Both the position numbers and the translations under genes were made by a program. Below, piece after piece: positions 35,625-45,220 of a DNA stretch of 64,000 bases. How positions within the stretch are numbered: the stretch's first letter is position 1; every line of letters starts with the position of its first letter. The notes under the pieces were generated by a model that had not been told where the DNA came from, ran no database searches, and saw only the letters and a list, made by a program, of their open reading frames with translations. Source of the DNA: CAYRNY01 sp964425755 (lineage in GTDB: Bacteria > Chloroflexota > Anaerolineae > Aggregatilineales > Aggregatilineaceae); assembly GCA_964425755.1 (NCBI GenBank), contig CAYRNY010000006.1, positions 1 to 64,000 of the forward strand, read 5' to 3'.

Positions 35625-36875
35625 TCAGCTGCCCACGCCGATCATTTTCTTGCCGCCGATGAACGTCAGTTTGACCTGTTCGAGTGCGGCGAGATCATCC
35701 AGCGGATTGCCCTGGACTACGATCAGATCAGCTTCCTTTCCAGCTTCCAGTGTGCCGAGTCTATCGTCCAGTTTGCTCACCTGTGCGGCGACAATCGTTG
35801 CGCTGCGAATGGCATCGTAGTTATCGCGTTTGACACCCAACTTAACCATAAACGTCAATTCCGGCACGACGACATCATGCCCAACAACGGGGCTGCCCGC
35901 GTCGGTTCCAAAAGCGATCGGTACGCCTGCTTTTGCGGCATTAATGATTCCGGCATAGCGGGATGAATCCGCGACAGCTTTCTGGCGCTCTTCAATCTTC
36001 CAATCCGGGATGTTGTACTGCCGCGCGATCTCAGCCTGTGACTGCATCACCAGCGGCGCGAATGTCGTCACGATTGGAATACCTCGATCGAGCAGAAGTT
36101 GTATTGTTTCGTCGGTCATCGAGCCGCCGTGTTCGATGACGTCCACGCCAAAAGAAGCCATACGATAAATGCAGTCGTTATAGGTGGCGTGTGCCGTTAT
36201 CGGCAGGCCGTTACGGTGCGCCTCATCGATCACGGCGGTCAGCTCATCGTCGGTGAACTCCAATGTATCATGACACCCCATGATCTTGATCAGATCAGCC
36301 CCGCCGCGCACCTGTTCGCGCACAGCCCGACGCATTTCATCCGCGCCGCTGGCCTCACGGCAGCACCAGTAGGTGTGACCGCCGGTCTGGATAATCGCTT
36401 CGCCGGTGATCAGCAGGCGCGGGCCGGGGAAGATACCCTGTTCGACGGCCTGCTTGGTATACATGTTGGCCTGGTTCATACCCAGATCACGTACAAGCGT
36501 AATGCCCGCACGCAGGCTCTTGAGCATATTGGCTGCGGACTTATAGGCGCTAATCTCGGGCGGATCGTCCATCGACTGCCGGGCAAGGTCGTGCACGCCA
36601 TCCCACGCCAGGTGTGCGTGTGAGTTCATCAGCCCTGGCAGGATCGTCATTCCCTCACAATCAACGACCTCAATCCCAGCTTCAACGGAATCGCGATCGC
36701 TGAGCGCGCCGACAGCTTTGATCTTGCCGGCCTCGATTTCCACAAATCCGTTTTCGATCACCTCGTCGCCATTGCAGGTCAAGATCCGCCCGCCTTTCAG
36801 CAGGCGATGGGGCACGGGAATGTCGAAAATTGGTTTAATGACTTTTTGGTATCGCCATGCAGGTGGTTCTGGCAT
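35625..36875 (-). CDS. Amidohydrolase-superfamily enzyme (imidazolonepropionase/Xaa-Pro type)
   Basis: A 416-residue metal-dependent hydrolase: LPGLMNSHAHLAW with the His-x-His pair, GLPITAHATYND and DVIEHGGSM with two more metal His, and FGTDAGSPVVGHDVVVPEL with the Asp. The N-terminal ILTCNGDEVIENGFVEIEAG and C-terminal GKEADLIVVQGNPLDDL form the beta-sandwich. Close relatives include imidazolonepropionases and prolidases. It should hydrolyse a C-N bond in a cyclic amide or dipeptide. Start supported by a G-rich site upstream. Confidence 0.9.
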   Translation of the reverse strand: MPEPPAWRYQKVIKPIFDIPVPHRLLKGGRILTCNGDEVIENGFVEIEAGKIKAVGALSDRDSVEAGIEVVDCEGMTILPGLMNSHAHLAWDGVHDLARQSMDDPPEISAYKSAANMLKSLRAGITLVRDLGMNQANMYTKQAVEQGIFPGPRLLITGEAIIQTGGHTYWCCREASGADEMRRAVREQVRGGADLIKIMGCHDTLEFTDDELTAVIDEAHRNGLPITAHATYNDCIYRMASFGVDVIEHGGSMTDETIQLLLDRGIPIVTTFAPLVMQSQAEIARQYNIPDWKIEERQKAVADSSRYAGIINAAKAGVPIAFGTDAGSPVVGHDVVVPELTFMVKLGVKRDNYDAIRSATIVAAQVSKLDDRLGTLEAGKEADLIVVQGNPLDDLAALEQVKLTFIGGKKMIGVGS

Positions 36876-36958
36876 TGCTGCCCATCCTTTCCATCACAGG
36901 GGGAGTATACGCTGTTCAGCCGGGTGTGTCGCCAACAAACGGCTCACGCCCAGCGGCA

Positions 36959-38671
36959 TCATGGCAGTGTGATTTGCTGGCGCTGAAGCCCGGCGCGTTC
37001 TGCTTGCGCAACGACATCGAGTGTCGTTCCCGACGGCGCCCGGACCAGCCACTCAACCTTGCGACGCGTCTGGTTCCACTGGCGCAGCCAGGGGGACCAG
37101 GTCGCTTTGCGCTCGTCGCGTCCAGCCAGATGGCCAATGTCCTGAGTCGGCATCCCCAGGAGTATCTCGATCGCGTCGCTGGACTCCAGCGACACCTGCA
37201 CGCCGTCTGCCGTGCCATGTTGCAGCGCGCGCTGTGTCAGGTGCGTCGGAAGATAGCCAAGATTCGCGATCATGGCGGAAATCGTGAACAGATCGGCGCC
37301 GAGTTTCTCAATCTGGACCTCATCGACCGTTACGCGCGGCGCGCATGCCGCGTGCTTGAGCGTAAACAAGCAGTTCGTGTGGATGGTATCCCGCAAGAAC
37401 TGTTTTGCTTTGTCGCTCGCTGCCATCGAAACCGGCGGCGGATTGCGGAAGGTGAACATGTGCGTCCATCCACCAATCTCCACCTTGCCAAGCTGCGGAT
37501 GGTCAAATGGCGTCCATTCGACGAAGCCCTTACCGCCGAGATGTTCGTCGTTGTATTCGAGCAATTTCAATTCGTCTTCGGTAGAACGTGCGCGTATCTG
37601 GTACTTGGCCGGATCAGCGATCCCTGCGGCAAGCTCGGGGTTCCATAATTCGGTCGAAAAAGTCAGAATACCGAACTCATCATATGACCATTGCATCAAC
37701 GAGCCAACACGCGGCTGATCGGGATCTGTCGTGAATTCTTCATATACCGAGATGACGGGATAGCCGGTTAGCTCGGTGCCCATCGCGCCGATTGTCTTAT
37801 ACAGATCCAGATCGAAGCGGGGCAGCGTGCTGTCCGGCTCCACCAGCGATGGACGCAAATGCAGCCCACCGTGTGTGTGGTAGCACTGCATGCCAGTGAT
37901 GTTGGGATGATCAAGAATAAACTGCGCGGTTGCAAGCGCTTCAGGTTCCGAAAGCGGATAGTCGCCCGCGCCATACTGCCGAAACTCGGGTCGCCAGCCC
38001 GCCGGATAGTTGCGGTTCAGATTACCATCGCGTGGCTTTTCGATCTCAAACGAAACGCCATCCCACGCACCGCGAATCTGGCCTTCACGGTACATACGAT
38101 AGTAGGGACCCGGCCCAACTTCCCCCGGCTCCCGCTGTACCATCAGGCGCGGATCATCCTCCGAGACTTTCCACTCACCTGCCGGGTCTTCAATGCGCAT
38201 CTGTACGATCAGTCCATCGCCATTAATGTCATGCTGGCACAACCCGCGTGTTTGTTCTTCGCCGGGTAGATAGCGCCCGTTGCCGCACCAATGGTGGCCG
38301 GTCGTCAGGCTGATCTCTGCGCCGTCAGGGTTCACGCGCGGAATGATGTAAAACGTCAGGTGATCCAAAAGCCAGGTGACAAAGTCGTCCTGTCCGTACT
38401 GTGTCAGCAGGTACCAGATCGTGTAGAGCGCCGTATGGGATGTCGCGACCTCTTCGGCATGGATATTGGCGTCGATGTAGAACGCCGGCTTCTCACCATG
38501 CGGCCCGGCGGCCTGGTTGGTCAACGTCATACACCACACATCACGCCCCTGCCAACTCCTGGCGAGCGACTCCAGCATTGCAAGCTGTGGGTATGCTTCG
38601 ACCAGCCCCTTCAGGTGCGCGGTCAGTTCATCGAAGACAAAGTATTCGCCAAAATCGATGTCATAAGCCAT
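36959..38671 (-). CDS. M14-family zinc carboxypeptidase
   Basis: A 570-residue protein. Residues about 10-380 are an M14 domain: NIHAEEVATSHTALYTIWYL with the His-x-x-Glu zinc ligands, RVNPDGAE, CYHTHGGLHLRPS with the third zinc His, and TFSTELWNPELA with the catalytic Glu. The last 200 residues form a beta-rich extension. No signal peptide, so probably cytoplasmic. The ATG at 38671 is where homology begins; the longer upstream reading is antisense-like. It lies five bases after the hydantoinase-like gene. Confidence 0.88.
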   Translation of the reverse strand: MAYDIDFGEYFVFDELTAHLKGLVEAYPQLAMLESLARSWQGRDVWCMTLTNQAAGPHGEKPAFYIDANIHAEEVATSHTALYTIWYLLTQYGQDDFVTWLLDHLTFYIIPRVNPDGAEISLTTGHHWCGNGRYLPGEEQTRGLCQHDINGDGLIVQMRIEDPAGEWKVSEDDPRLMVQREPGEVGPGPYYRMYREGQIRGAWDGVSFEIEKPRDGNLNRNYPAGWRPEFRQYGAGDYPLSEPEALATAQFILDHPNITGMQCYHTHGGLHLRPSLVEPDSTLPRFDLDLYKTIGAMGTELTGYPVISVYEEFTTDPDQPRVGSLMQWSYDEFGILTFSTELWNPELAAGIADPAKYQIRARSTEDELKLLEYNDEHLGGKGFVEWTPFDHPQLGKVEIGGWTHMFTFRNPPPVSMAASDKAKQFLRDTIHTNCLFTLKHAACAPRVTVDEVQIEKLGADLFTISAMIANLGYLPTHLTQRALQHGTADGVQVSLESSDAIEILLGMPTQDIGHLAGRDERKATWSPWLRQWNQTRRKVEWLVRAPSGTTLDVVAQAERAGLQRQQITLP

Positions 38672-38676
38672 TGTGT

Positions 38677-40080
38677 TTAAAACTCCTGGCGAATGCGGGC
38701 GGAGTCGGGCCTCACGAACTGCCCCCAGCCCGGTTTGCCGGTGATCTCGCCGTCCACGAACACCGTGCGCCCGTTGACCATCGTCCGCCGAATCTGCCCC
38801 TGGAACGTCATGCCTTCGTACAGCTTGTCGCACTCGCGTGCCTGGCTGAACAGCATGTCTGGATGGATGGTCACGGTTGCTTGCGGATCATAGATGACGA
38901 GATCGGCGTCTGCGCCGACAGCGATCACGCCCTTGCGCGGGTAAATTCCGAACCGCTTGGCGCCATTGGTGCTGATCAGCCGCACAGCCTGCTCAATGCT
39001 TAGCCGTCCTTTGAGCGCAGCATCCATCATGCCCAGCACCAGTTCCTCAACGCCGGGAGCACCTGGTGGTGTGCGCCAGATATCCGTCCGCGCGCGTTCC
39101 TTTTCCTCGACGGTAAAGGGCGAGTGATCCGTCGTGACGGCCATCAGGCTGCCGTCCGCGAGCCCATCCCACAACGCAGCCTGGTCCGCCGGTTGGCGCA
39201 GCGGGGGGTTGACCTTGGCATACGGCCCGACGCGTTCCAGGTCGGCTTCGGTGAAGAAGAGATAATGCGGGCAGGTTTCTGCCGTGACGCTTACCCCTGA
39301 CTGCTTGAAGCGGCGCACGGTCTCCAGTGCGTGCTGCGAGCTGACATGCGCGATATGCAAGTTAGCGCCAGCAGCTTCATTCAGGCTTATCAGGGTAGCA
39401 ATCGCTGACGCCTCAACGTGAGGTGGGCGGGATTCGCCATGCGACGGGACGTCATTCCGGTTAGCAGCTTTGAGCTGAGCCGAATGCCATTCAATAAGCG
39501 ACTCGGTTTCTGCATGCACCGAACACACTAACCCGGTCTCTGCAACGAGATGCAGGGCCTGATACAAGTCGGGTATTTCGGGCAGGCACAGGCCCTCAAA
39601 CTCGTCAAAGCGGCCCGCCGGGGCGGTTGTCATGAAGATTTTGAAACCAATCGCGCCTTCGGCAACCATGTCCTCGATTTCATCGCGGCTGAGCAAACCC
39701 GGCGCGGCATACAGGCCGAAATTGACGTAGACGTTGGCTTCGCCCAGTGCTTTGCGCGCGCGAAAGATATCGCCTGTCGCACAGCAGGGTTTGGAGATCG
39801 GCATCTCGAAGACGGTTGTTACACCCCCGGCTGCGGCAGCGCGGGTTTCGGTCGCGAAGTCACCCCGCTGTGGATAGGCTGGCGCGCGGCAGTGCCAATG
39901 AATGTCAATCGCCCCGGGCAGCACATACTGGCCGGTGGCGTCAATAGTTTGCTCGGCGGCGGCATCCGTGCCTCGTTCGAGGAGTGCGCGAATACGCCCT
40001 TCGCTGATCGCAATATCCAGTGCCTGGATACCTGATTCAGTGACAACATCTGCATTTGAAATGATCGTGTTGAATTTCAC
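38677..40080 (-). CDS. Cyclic amidohydrolase (dihydroorotase/allantoinase/hydantoinase type)
   Basis: A 467-residue enzyme: LPGAIDIHWHCRAPAYPQRG with the His-x-His metal pair, GGVTTVFEMPISKPCC, GFKIFM with the Lys that is carbamylated in this family, VHAETESL and LHIAHVSS with metal His, and VTTDHSPFTVEEKERA with the Asp. This set is typical of allantoinases and D-hydantoinases, which open cyclic ureides. The context (creatininase-like, Ldh-family, deacylase, aminotransferase genes) fits ring opening of a nitrogen heterocycle. Exact substrate unknown. Confidence 0.9.
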   Translation of the reverse strand: MKFNTIISNADVVTESGIQALDIAISEGRIRALLERGTDAAAEQTIDATGQYVLPGAIDIHWHCRAPAYPQRGDFATETRAAAAGGVTTVFEMPISKPCCATGDIFRARKALGEANVYVNFGLYAAPGLLSRDEIEDMVAEGAIGFKIFMTTAPAGRFDEFEGLCLPEIPDLYQALHLVAETGLVCSVHAETESLIEWHSAQLKAANRNDVPSHGESRPPHVEASAIATLISLNEAAGANLHIAHVSSQHALETVRRFKQSGVSVTAETCPHYLFFTEADLERVGPYAKVNPPLRQPADQAALWDGLADGSLMAVTTDHSPFTVEEKERARTDIWRTPPGAPGVEELVLGMMDAALKGRLSIEQAVRLISTNGAKRFGIYPRKGVIAVGADADLVIYDPQATVTIHPDMLFSQARECDKLYEGMTFQGQIRRTMVNGRTVFVDGEITGKPGWGQFVRPDSARIRQEF

Positions 40081-40098
40081 CGTATGTTATCCATAGCC

Positions 40099-41256
40099 TT
40101 ATTGAAACAATGTACGATTGACAAAGTCATTTAAAATAGTGGTCGTGATCTTCAGCTCCTCGACTGAAACATACTCATCGAATGCGTGCGCAACCTCATA
40201 ACTGCCTGGACCGAAGATGATCATCTCACCGCGCACCAGGCTGGTCAGGTGCTTGGCATCGCTGCCGGGCAGGTAGCCCACCGGGCCGGGATCGTCGTTC
40301 AGGTTGTCCGCCACACAGCGCATGAATGTCTGCGCAAGCGGCGAATCTACTGTCGAATTGAACCAGTTTGAGGTGAGGAAATCGCCGATCCATACGGTGG
40401 CCGGGTTTACATCCACGCGCTCAACCACCTGTCGCAGTTCATCCTGAACGGCGGCAGGATCTTCACCCGGCACCATGCGCCGGTCCAGCTGCACCTCGCA
40501 GCTATCGGGGACCGCATTAGCCGTGCTTCCGCCCCGGATCACGCCCACATTGCACGTCGGGACGCCCACCATTGAATGTGCCCGTGCGGCCAGTTCCTGA
40601 TGGTACGCTTCGAGCGCCAGCACAACGCGTGCCATTGCCGTGATAGCGTTGATCCCCCGGTCGGGATTCGTGGCGTGCACAGAGCATCCGGTTGTGCGAA
40701 CAGTCGCTCGCATCACGCCTTTATGCGCTGTCGCCACCCGGTTGTGAGTCTGTTCGCCCACCACGATGAAATCACTGTATGGCAGGTGCTCGTTGTCGGC
40801 CAGCCAACGTGTGCCCAGTTGACCGCCGGTTTCTTCCTCTGCCGCAGCGACCAGCACCAATGTGCCGCGCAGTTGATCGCGATGCTCGGCGGCATAACTC
40901 AGGGCTGCCATCATGGCCGCCAGCGGTGCTTTATCGTCCACGCTGCCTTTGCCGTAAACACGTCCCTCTCTGATCACCGCTGCATATGGATCAACGCTCC
41001 ACTTTGCCGCTTCGTCTTCTGCAATGGGCACGGTGTCGATGTGCGCGTGCAGCATGATCACCGGATCGCCCTGTCCGACGCTGGCGATAACGTTGACCGC
41101 TTCGGGCTTGGATTCGGGGGCGGGCATGCGAACGTCACAGCCGGCGGTACGCATCACATCGGCAATCCAGTCTGCGACAGCTTGCGTATCCCCTGGCGGG
41201 TTCGGCGACGGGATGCGAATCAGGTCTTGCAGCAGTGTGAGCGAGTCGAGTGCCAT
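40099..41256 (-). CDS. M20-family metallopeptidase/deacylase (ArgE/DapE type)
   Basis: A 385-residue enzyme: VIMLHAHIDTVPIAEDEAAK (metal His and Asp), RVYGKGSVDDKAPLAAMMAA (bridging Asp), LVAAAEEETGGQLG (catalytic and metal Glu) and PGSDAKHL near the end, with the dimerisation domain in between (VHATNPDRGINA). Members remove acyl or aminoacyl groups from amino acids or split dipeptides. The ATG at 41256 starts two bases after the preceding stop. It probably acts just after or before the aspartoacylase-like enzyme. Confidence 0.92.
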   Translation of the reverse strand: MALDSLTLLQDLIRIPSPNPPGDTQAVADWIADVMRTAGCDVRMPAPESKPEAVNVIASVGQGDPVIMLHAHIDTVPIAEDEAAKWSVDPYAAVIREGRVYGKGSVDDKAPLAAMMAALSYAAEHRDQLRGTLVLVAAAEEETGGQLGTRWLADNEHLPYSDFIVVGEQTHNRVATAHKGVMRATVRTTGCSVHATNPDRGINAITAMARVVLALEAYHQELAARAHSMVGVPTCNVGVIRGGSTANAVPDSCEVQLDRRMVPGEDPAAVQDELRQVVERVDVNPATVWIGDFLTSNWFNSTVDSPLAQTFMRCVADNLNDDPGPVGYLPGSDAKHLTSLVRGEMIIFGPGSYEVAHAFDEYVSVEELKITTTILNDFVNRTLFQ

Positions 41257-41258
41257 CG

Positions 41259-42239
41259 TTACAGCTCGCCTTCGATTTCCGCGTAGAAACAGCACCAGTC
41301 GCCCGTCTGCACATTCGGCAGGGCGCGCAGCCCGAAGATCATTCCATCCGCCGGGGCGCGCAGTTCGGCCAATTCGTCACCATAGACATCCATGATGCGC
41401 GCGATCAGGTCGCCTTTGCGCATGGGAGTCTGGAATTCAAGTGACGGCTCGGCGAGGAATAACCCGCTGACAGGTGCCAACAGGGCATGCTGGAATCCGG
41501 TGAGCCAACGCTCAGCATAGGCAGGTTCCCCGTCGATTACCCGGTAATGGCGCAGCAAATTCAGGATGCCATCCGCCAGCGTGCGTGCGCACCGGTGAAA
41601 CTCACGCGGCGAGGTTGCCGGACGGCCACCCAACTCGACGGTCAACGCATGCTTGCCCGCCTCGTGCATCACCGCCGGCGGTGACCCGGACGGGCGGATA
41701 TTCTTGAGGATCAGTGGCCAGTCGGGTCCCATTGCTTTAGCAAGCTCGATCGATTCCGGCTGCGTCGTGGTGAAGATCGTCTCCGACAGGTACGAATGTG
41801 CGCCGCCGGAGTGAATGGAGATTTCATAAGTCGCGGTGTCACGCAGCCACTCGCTGTGCACATGGGCCAGGCGCTCGGTCAGATAGCCGCCTTCGCGACC
41901 GGGGTAAATGCGGTTCAGGTCGTAGCTGAACGTGTCGAGTGGGTTGCCGCGTTCGGCAGCTTCATACGCCGGGACATTCAACACCGGCACCAGCACGACG
42001 CTGCCGCGCATGTTCGCCGGGTCAAGTTCCCTATCCAGCATATGGCAGGCCAGCGTGCCTTCCGGCTCGTCGCCATGAATCACGGCGTCAACCCACACGC
42101 ACGGACCGTCCTCAGCACCGTTGAGAATGATCACCGGTATCGCGAGCTTGTTGCCGCCGGGCAGCGTTGTTACCTCAATCATGCCGCGTGCACGTGTTCC
42201 CGGCGCGGCAGTGGCTGTTCCTACAGTTAATTCAGGCAT
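41259..42239 (-). CDS. Succinylglutamate desuccinylase/aspartoacylase-family deacylase
   Basis: A 326-residue zinc enzyme: VDAVIHGDEPEGTLACHMLD with the His-x-x-Glu zinc pair, NVPAYEAAERGNPLDTFSYD then LNRIYPG with substrate-binding Arg, EISIHSGGAHSYLSE with the third zinc His and ALTVELGG with the catalytic Glu. A C-terminal beta domain follows. Family members remove succinyl or acetyl groups from amino acids, including N-acetyl-diaminobutyrate in ectoine breakdown. Its place next to an M20 gene suggests that an N-acylated amino acid is an intermediate. Confidence 0.88.
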   Translation of the reverse strand: MPELTVGTATAAPGTRARGMIEVTTLPGGNKLAIPVIILNGAEDGPCVWVDAVIHGDEPEGTLACHMLDRELDPANMRGSVVLVPVLNVPAYEAAERGNPLDTFSYDLNRIYPGREGGYLTERLAHVHSEWLRDTATYEISIHSGGAHSYLSETIFTTTQPESIELAKAMGPDWPLILKNIRPSGSPPAVMHEAGKHALTVELGGRPATSPREFHRCARTLADGILNLLRHYRVIDGEPAYAERWLTGFQHALLAPVSGLFLAEPSLEFQTPMRKGDLIARIMDVYGDELAELRAPADGMIFGLRALPNVQTGDWCCFYAEIEGEL

Positions 42240-42249
42240 AGTTTCCTCG

Positions 42250-43437
42250 TCAATCTGTCACACGATAGCGCGCGATGACATCGCGCATACGTTCCAACGC
42301 CTCGCGGATCTTGTCGGTTGATTGCAGCAGGCTGATCCGCAGATAGCCGCCCCAGTTGACACCAAAACCCGTGCCCGGGAAGATCAGCACGCGACCTTCC
42401 TTCAGCAGCAGGTACGACAGCTCAGTGGCAGGAATGCCAGTTGACGAACTGTTCGTCCACAAGAAAAACGCGCCGCGCGGCTCACTGTAATCCAGCCCCA
42501 TGTCGTCCAGCCCATGCATCATTGCTGCACGGCGCTCTTCGTAGATCTGCTTGATTTGCGCCAGCGGCTCGACTGGACCGGTCACTGCCGCGAGTGCCGC
42601 ATGCTGCGAGACGGTCGCAGCCGGGCCAGTCGTGCACGCTTTAACACGCGCCATTGCCTCGATGACATTGCGTGGTGCTGCCACGTAACCGACGCGCAGC
42701 CCGGTCATGGAGTATGTTTTCGAGAATCCGCTGATGGTGATCGTGCGTTCTTGCATGCCCGGCACTGAGCCGATGCTGAAATGCTGCCAGCCGTCATAGA
42801 CAAACTTCTCGTAGATTTCGTCGGAGATCACGATCAAATTGTGGCGAATGGCGACTTCGGCAATCGCACGCAGGCGATCTTCCGTTACGATGCCCCCCGT
42901 TGGATTACTTGGGGTTACGATCAATAACGTTTTGGTACGCGGTGTGATTGCCGCCTCAACCGCTTCGGCCCGCAGGTTGAAGGCGTCGTCGTGATCCGTC
43001 GGCACCATCACCATATTGCCGCCTGCGCTGAGGATCGCGTCGTCATACGAGGTATAGCGCGGGTCGGGCACGAGGATATCATCACCCGGGTCGAGCAGCG
43101 TCTGCATGACCAGGAACAGCCCTTCCTGCCCGCCGGTAGTGATGATGACGTGTTCGGCGGTCACATCCAGGTCGTTTTCGCGGCGCAATTTCGCGGCAAC
43201 AGCCTCGCGCAGCGCAGGCATCCCTGCCACCGGAGTGGGGGCGGTCTGTTGATCGCGGATCGCCGCCTTCGCCGCTTCGATGATGTGCTGTGGCGTCGGA
43301 AGATCGGGATCGCCGCGTCCCAACGCGATGATGTCGGGAAGCGTGGCGGCCATCTCCATCAATGCGTAGCGCAGTTGGGTACCGTCAGCCGCTACAGCAC
43401 GAATCTCTTCAGGAATATTCGGATTCGAGAGTGTCAT
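42250..43437 (-). CDS. PLP-dependent class I/II aminotransferase
   Basis: A 395-residue fold-type I enzyme: HVIITTGGQEGLFLVMQTLL, IVTPSNPTGGIV, VISDEIYEKFVYDG with the PLP-binding Asp and Tyr, and TISGFSKTYSMTGLRVGYVA with the PLP lysine. The start at 43437 overlaps the stop of the preceding paralogue (ATGA); a longer frame upstream is antisense noise. It is translationally coupled to a shortened, lysine-less paralogue at 43434-44150. It should move amino groups between an island intermediate and a keto acid. Confidence 0.93.
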   Translation of the reverse strand: MTLSNPNIPEEIRAVAADGTQLRYALMEMAATLPDIIALGRGDPDLPTPQHIIEAAKAAIRDQQTAPTPVAGMPALREAVAAKLRRENDLDVTAEHVIITTGGQEGLFLVMQTLLDPGDDILVPDPRYTSYDDAILSAGGNMVMVPTDHDDAFNLRAEAVEAAITPRTKTLLIVTPSNPTGGIVTEDRLRAIAEVAIRHNLIVISDEIYEKFVYDGWQHFSIGSVPGMQERTITISGFSKTYSMTGLRVGYVAAPRNVIEAMARVKACTTGPAATVSQHAALAAVTGPVEPLAQIKQIYEERRAAMMHGLDDMGLDYSEPRGAFFLWTNSSSTGIPATELSYLLLKEGRVLIFPGTGFGVNWGGYLRISLLQSTDKIREALERMRDVIARYRVTD

Positions 43438-44150
43438 TGTGATTCCACCCATCCCAACGCTGCCCACTGCGAGATGCTCGACGAGCAGATCGTCATGCTC
43501 TGTTTGAAGGCACGCAGTTGGAGCGCCTGTTCCGACCCCGCGAACCAGCCCATGCGCCAACCCGGCAGGTGATCCGAAAAACTCCCCAGAGTGACGACGC
43601 GCGGGGCGAGATCCGAGTCCTGGGCCGGGTGGAAGTCTGTCGTTTCGGCCCGGTCCATATCCCAGATCACCCACCAACCATGCGTCCGGGCCAGTTCAAG
43701 TGCACTGGTCAGCGTGGCTTCGGGAAGATCGGGTGTGAGATAAACGGAGCTGATCGCGGTCGGCGTGATGCTTTCGGAGACCAGCGTCGCACTAGCCAGT
43801 GCCGCAGGCCCGGCCACGCGCTGAGAGTCGCCGGAGTAGAAAAGCTTTGTTCCCTCCGGTACCAGTTTCTTGATCGCCACAAAGCGCGCTTCTGTGCCGC
43901 CACATGTGATCGTTACGGCATCGGGCGTGATGTCCAGGCCGAAACGATCCTTTAGCATACCAGCGACCCAGGTGCGCAGCGGCAGAATCCCGGGCCGGTC
44001 GGTGTACTTGGTCTTGCCCGCGTCGAGCGCGTCGACGGCGGCAGCGATCACAGCCTGCGGCAGGTCCGGGCCGGGTGGATACTCGCCTGGCTCCGGCAGT
44101 CCGGTTACGCGCGCCGCCAGCGGTCGGGATAACGATTGCGGCGCGGTCAT
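43434..44150 (-). CDS. Truncated aminotransferase-like protein without the PLP lysine
   Basis: A 238-residue relative of class I/II aminotransferases. It keeps ITPDAVTITCGGTEARFVAI (the phosphate-binding turn region) and HGWWVIWDMDRAE (position of the PLP Asp), but the active-site block reads TLGSFSDHLPGWRMGWFAGS: Asp stands where the Schiff-base Lys is expected. The NPTG block and the C-terminal domain are also missing. It is intact as a reading frame, and overlaps both neighbours by four bases, so it seems maintained. It may be a regulatory or structural partner of the active enzyme next to it. Confidence 0.8.
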   Translation of the reverse strand: MTAPQSLSRPLAARVTGLPEPGEYPPGPDLPQAVIAAAVDALDAGKTKYTDRPGILPLRTWVAGMLKDRFGLDITPDAVTITCGGTEARFVAIKKLVPEGTKLFYSGDSQRVAGPAALASATLVSESITPTAISSVYLTPDLPEATLTSALELARTHGWWVIWDMDRAETTDFHPAQDSDLAPRVVTLGSFSDHLPGWRMGWFAGSEQALQLRAFKQSMTICSSSISQWAALGWVESQ

Positions 44151-45217
44151 GATTCAACAACCTCGCGCGCGAAGGGGAATTCAATCCCCAGGGTTGCGGC
44201 AAGGTCCCGCAGTTCATCAAAAACCACTGCGTCGAGTTTCGCGCCGTCTGCGCGATATTCCATTTCGCGGCGATAATCGATCTCACCGGGCACCAGGATT
44301 TCATCAAAGCCAGGGCGCAATTTCGCTGATTTCGCCATGCTGATGAAGTCATCCATGCGCACTTTGAATTCTTCGACCGGCATAAACCACGCAATGTCAA
44401 TTGCGATCATGGTGTGCGCGACGTCCTGCTTTGCAGGGTTCGCATAGGGGGTCAAGCCATAGCCGCCGCCGCTGAGCACGCCCGTCAGGACGTCCGTGAG
44501 CATGGCAAGCCCGTAGCCCTTGTGCTGACCGATGCCGAGTAGTGCACCCGCCATGGCCGCCGATGGATCGTCTGTTTCGTATCCTTCGGGGGTCAGCGCC
44601 CAGTCAAGCGGCATCTTCTTGCCTTCGCGCTCGTACCAGCGCATCATGCCCTTGCCTGCGGTCGTCAGCGCGATGTCCAACACCATCGGAAACTCGCCGC
44701 CGGTCGGCGCTGCGATGCCCCAGGGATTGGTGCCGGTAACCCCGGTACGCCCACCCCAGGGAGCCATCTCTGGTCCCGCGTTGGTCATGGCAATGCCGAT
44801 GCAGTCATGCTCCAGCGCAATGCGGGCTGGGACCGCCGACGAACCGAAATGCGTGCTGTTGCGCACGACGACTGTGCCCACGCCGCTGACCTTGGCCTTC
44901 TCGATCGCCAGCTCCATTGCTTTCTGCGCCATGACAGAGCCAAGCCCATTATGTCCGTCCACCAGGGCCAGCGCCGGCGATTCTTTCACGACCTCAAATT
45001 CGGCCCCGGGAATGATCCAGCCGTTCGAAATGCGTTCATGATAAACCGGCAGGCGGCGCACGCCCTGTCCCTGCCCCGGCAGGCAGCGCAGCTCGCTTTC
45101 GATCAAGCCGCGCGTGCAGCGGCGCGCTTCGTCTTCAGAAACGCCCATGGCTATAAAGGCGCGTCGTGTGAAATCTTCGAGATCGTCAACGGGAACCCGG
45201 ATCAAGGTGATTGGCAT
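44147..45217 (-). CDS. Ldh-family NAD(P)-dependent dehydrogenase (malate/ureidoglycolate type)
   Basis: A 356-residue type-2 malate/L-lactate dehydrogenase: LALVDGHNGLGSVMAQKAME, VVVRNSTHFGSSAVPARIAL (the Asn-Ser-x-His-x-Gly core with catalytic His), GTNPWGIAAPTGG and GQHKGYGLAMLTDVLTGVLS. Known members oxidise 2-hydroxy acids or ureidoglycolate, or reduce delta-1-piperideine/pyrroline carboxylates. The start lies three bases after the VOC gene's partner region and its stop overlaps the truncated aminotransferase start. It links keto and hydroxy acid forms of an intermediate. Confidence 0.9.
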   Translation of the reverse strand: MPITLIRVPVDDLEDFTRRAFIAMGVSEDEARRCTRGLIESELRCLPGQGQGVRRLPVYHERISNGWIIPGAEFEVVKESPALALVDGHNGLGSVMAQKAMELAIEKAKVSGVGTVVVRNSTHFGSSAVPARIALEHDCIGIAMTNAGPEMAPWGGRTGVTGTNPWGIAAPTGGEFPMVLDIALTTAGKGMMRWYEREGKKMPLDWALTPEGYETDDPSAAMAGALLGIGQHKGYGLAMLTDVLTGVLSGGGYGLTPYANPAKQDVAHTMIAIDIAWFMPVEEFKVRMDDFISMAKSAKLRPGFDEILVPGEIDYRREMEYRADGAKLDAVVFDELRDLAATLGIEFPFAREVVES

Positions 45218-45220
45218 CGT

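Noticed and set aside
36857..37648. Plus-strand frame opposite the M14 carboxypeptidase
   Set aside because: Arginine- and cysteine-rich composition typical of antisense reading; the minus-strand gene explains the region.
43438..43677. N-terminal 80-residue extension of the aminotransferase at 42250
   Set aside because: It is out-of-frame reading of the upstream paralogue; homology begins at 43437, where ATGA overlap marks the start.
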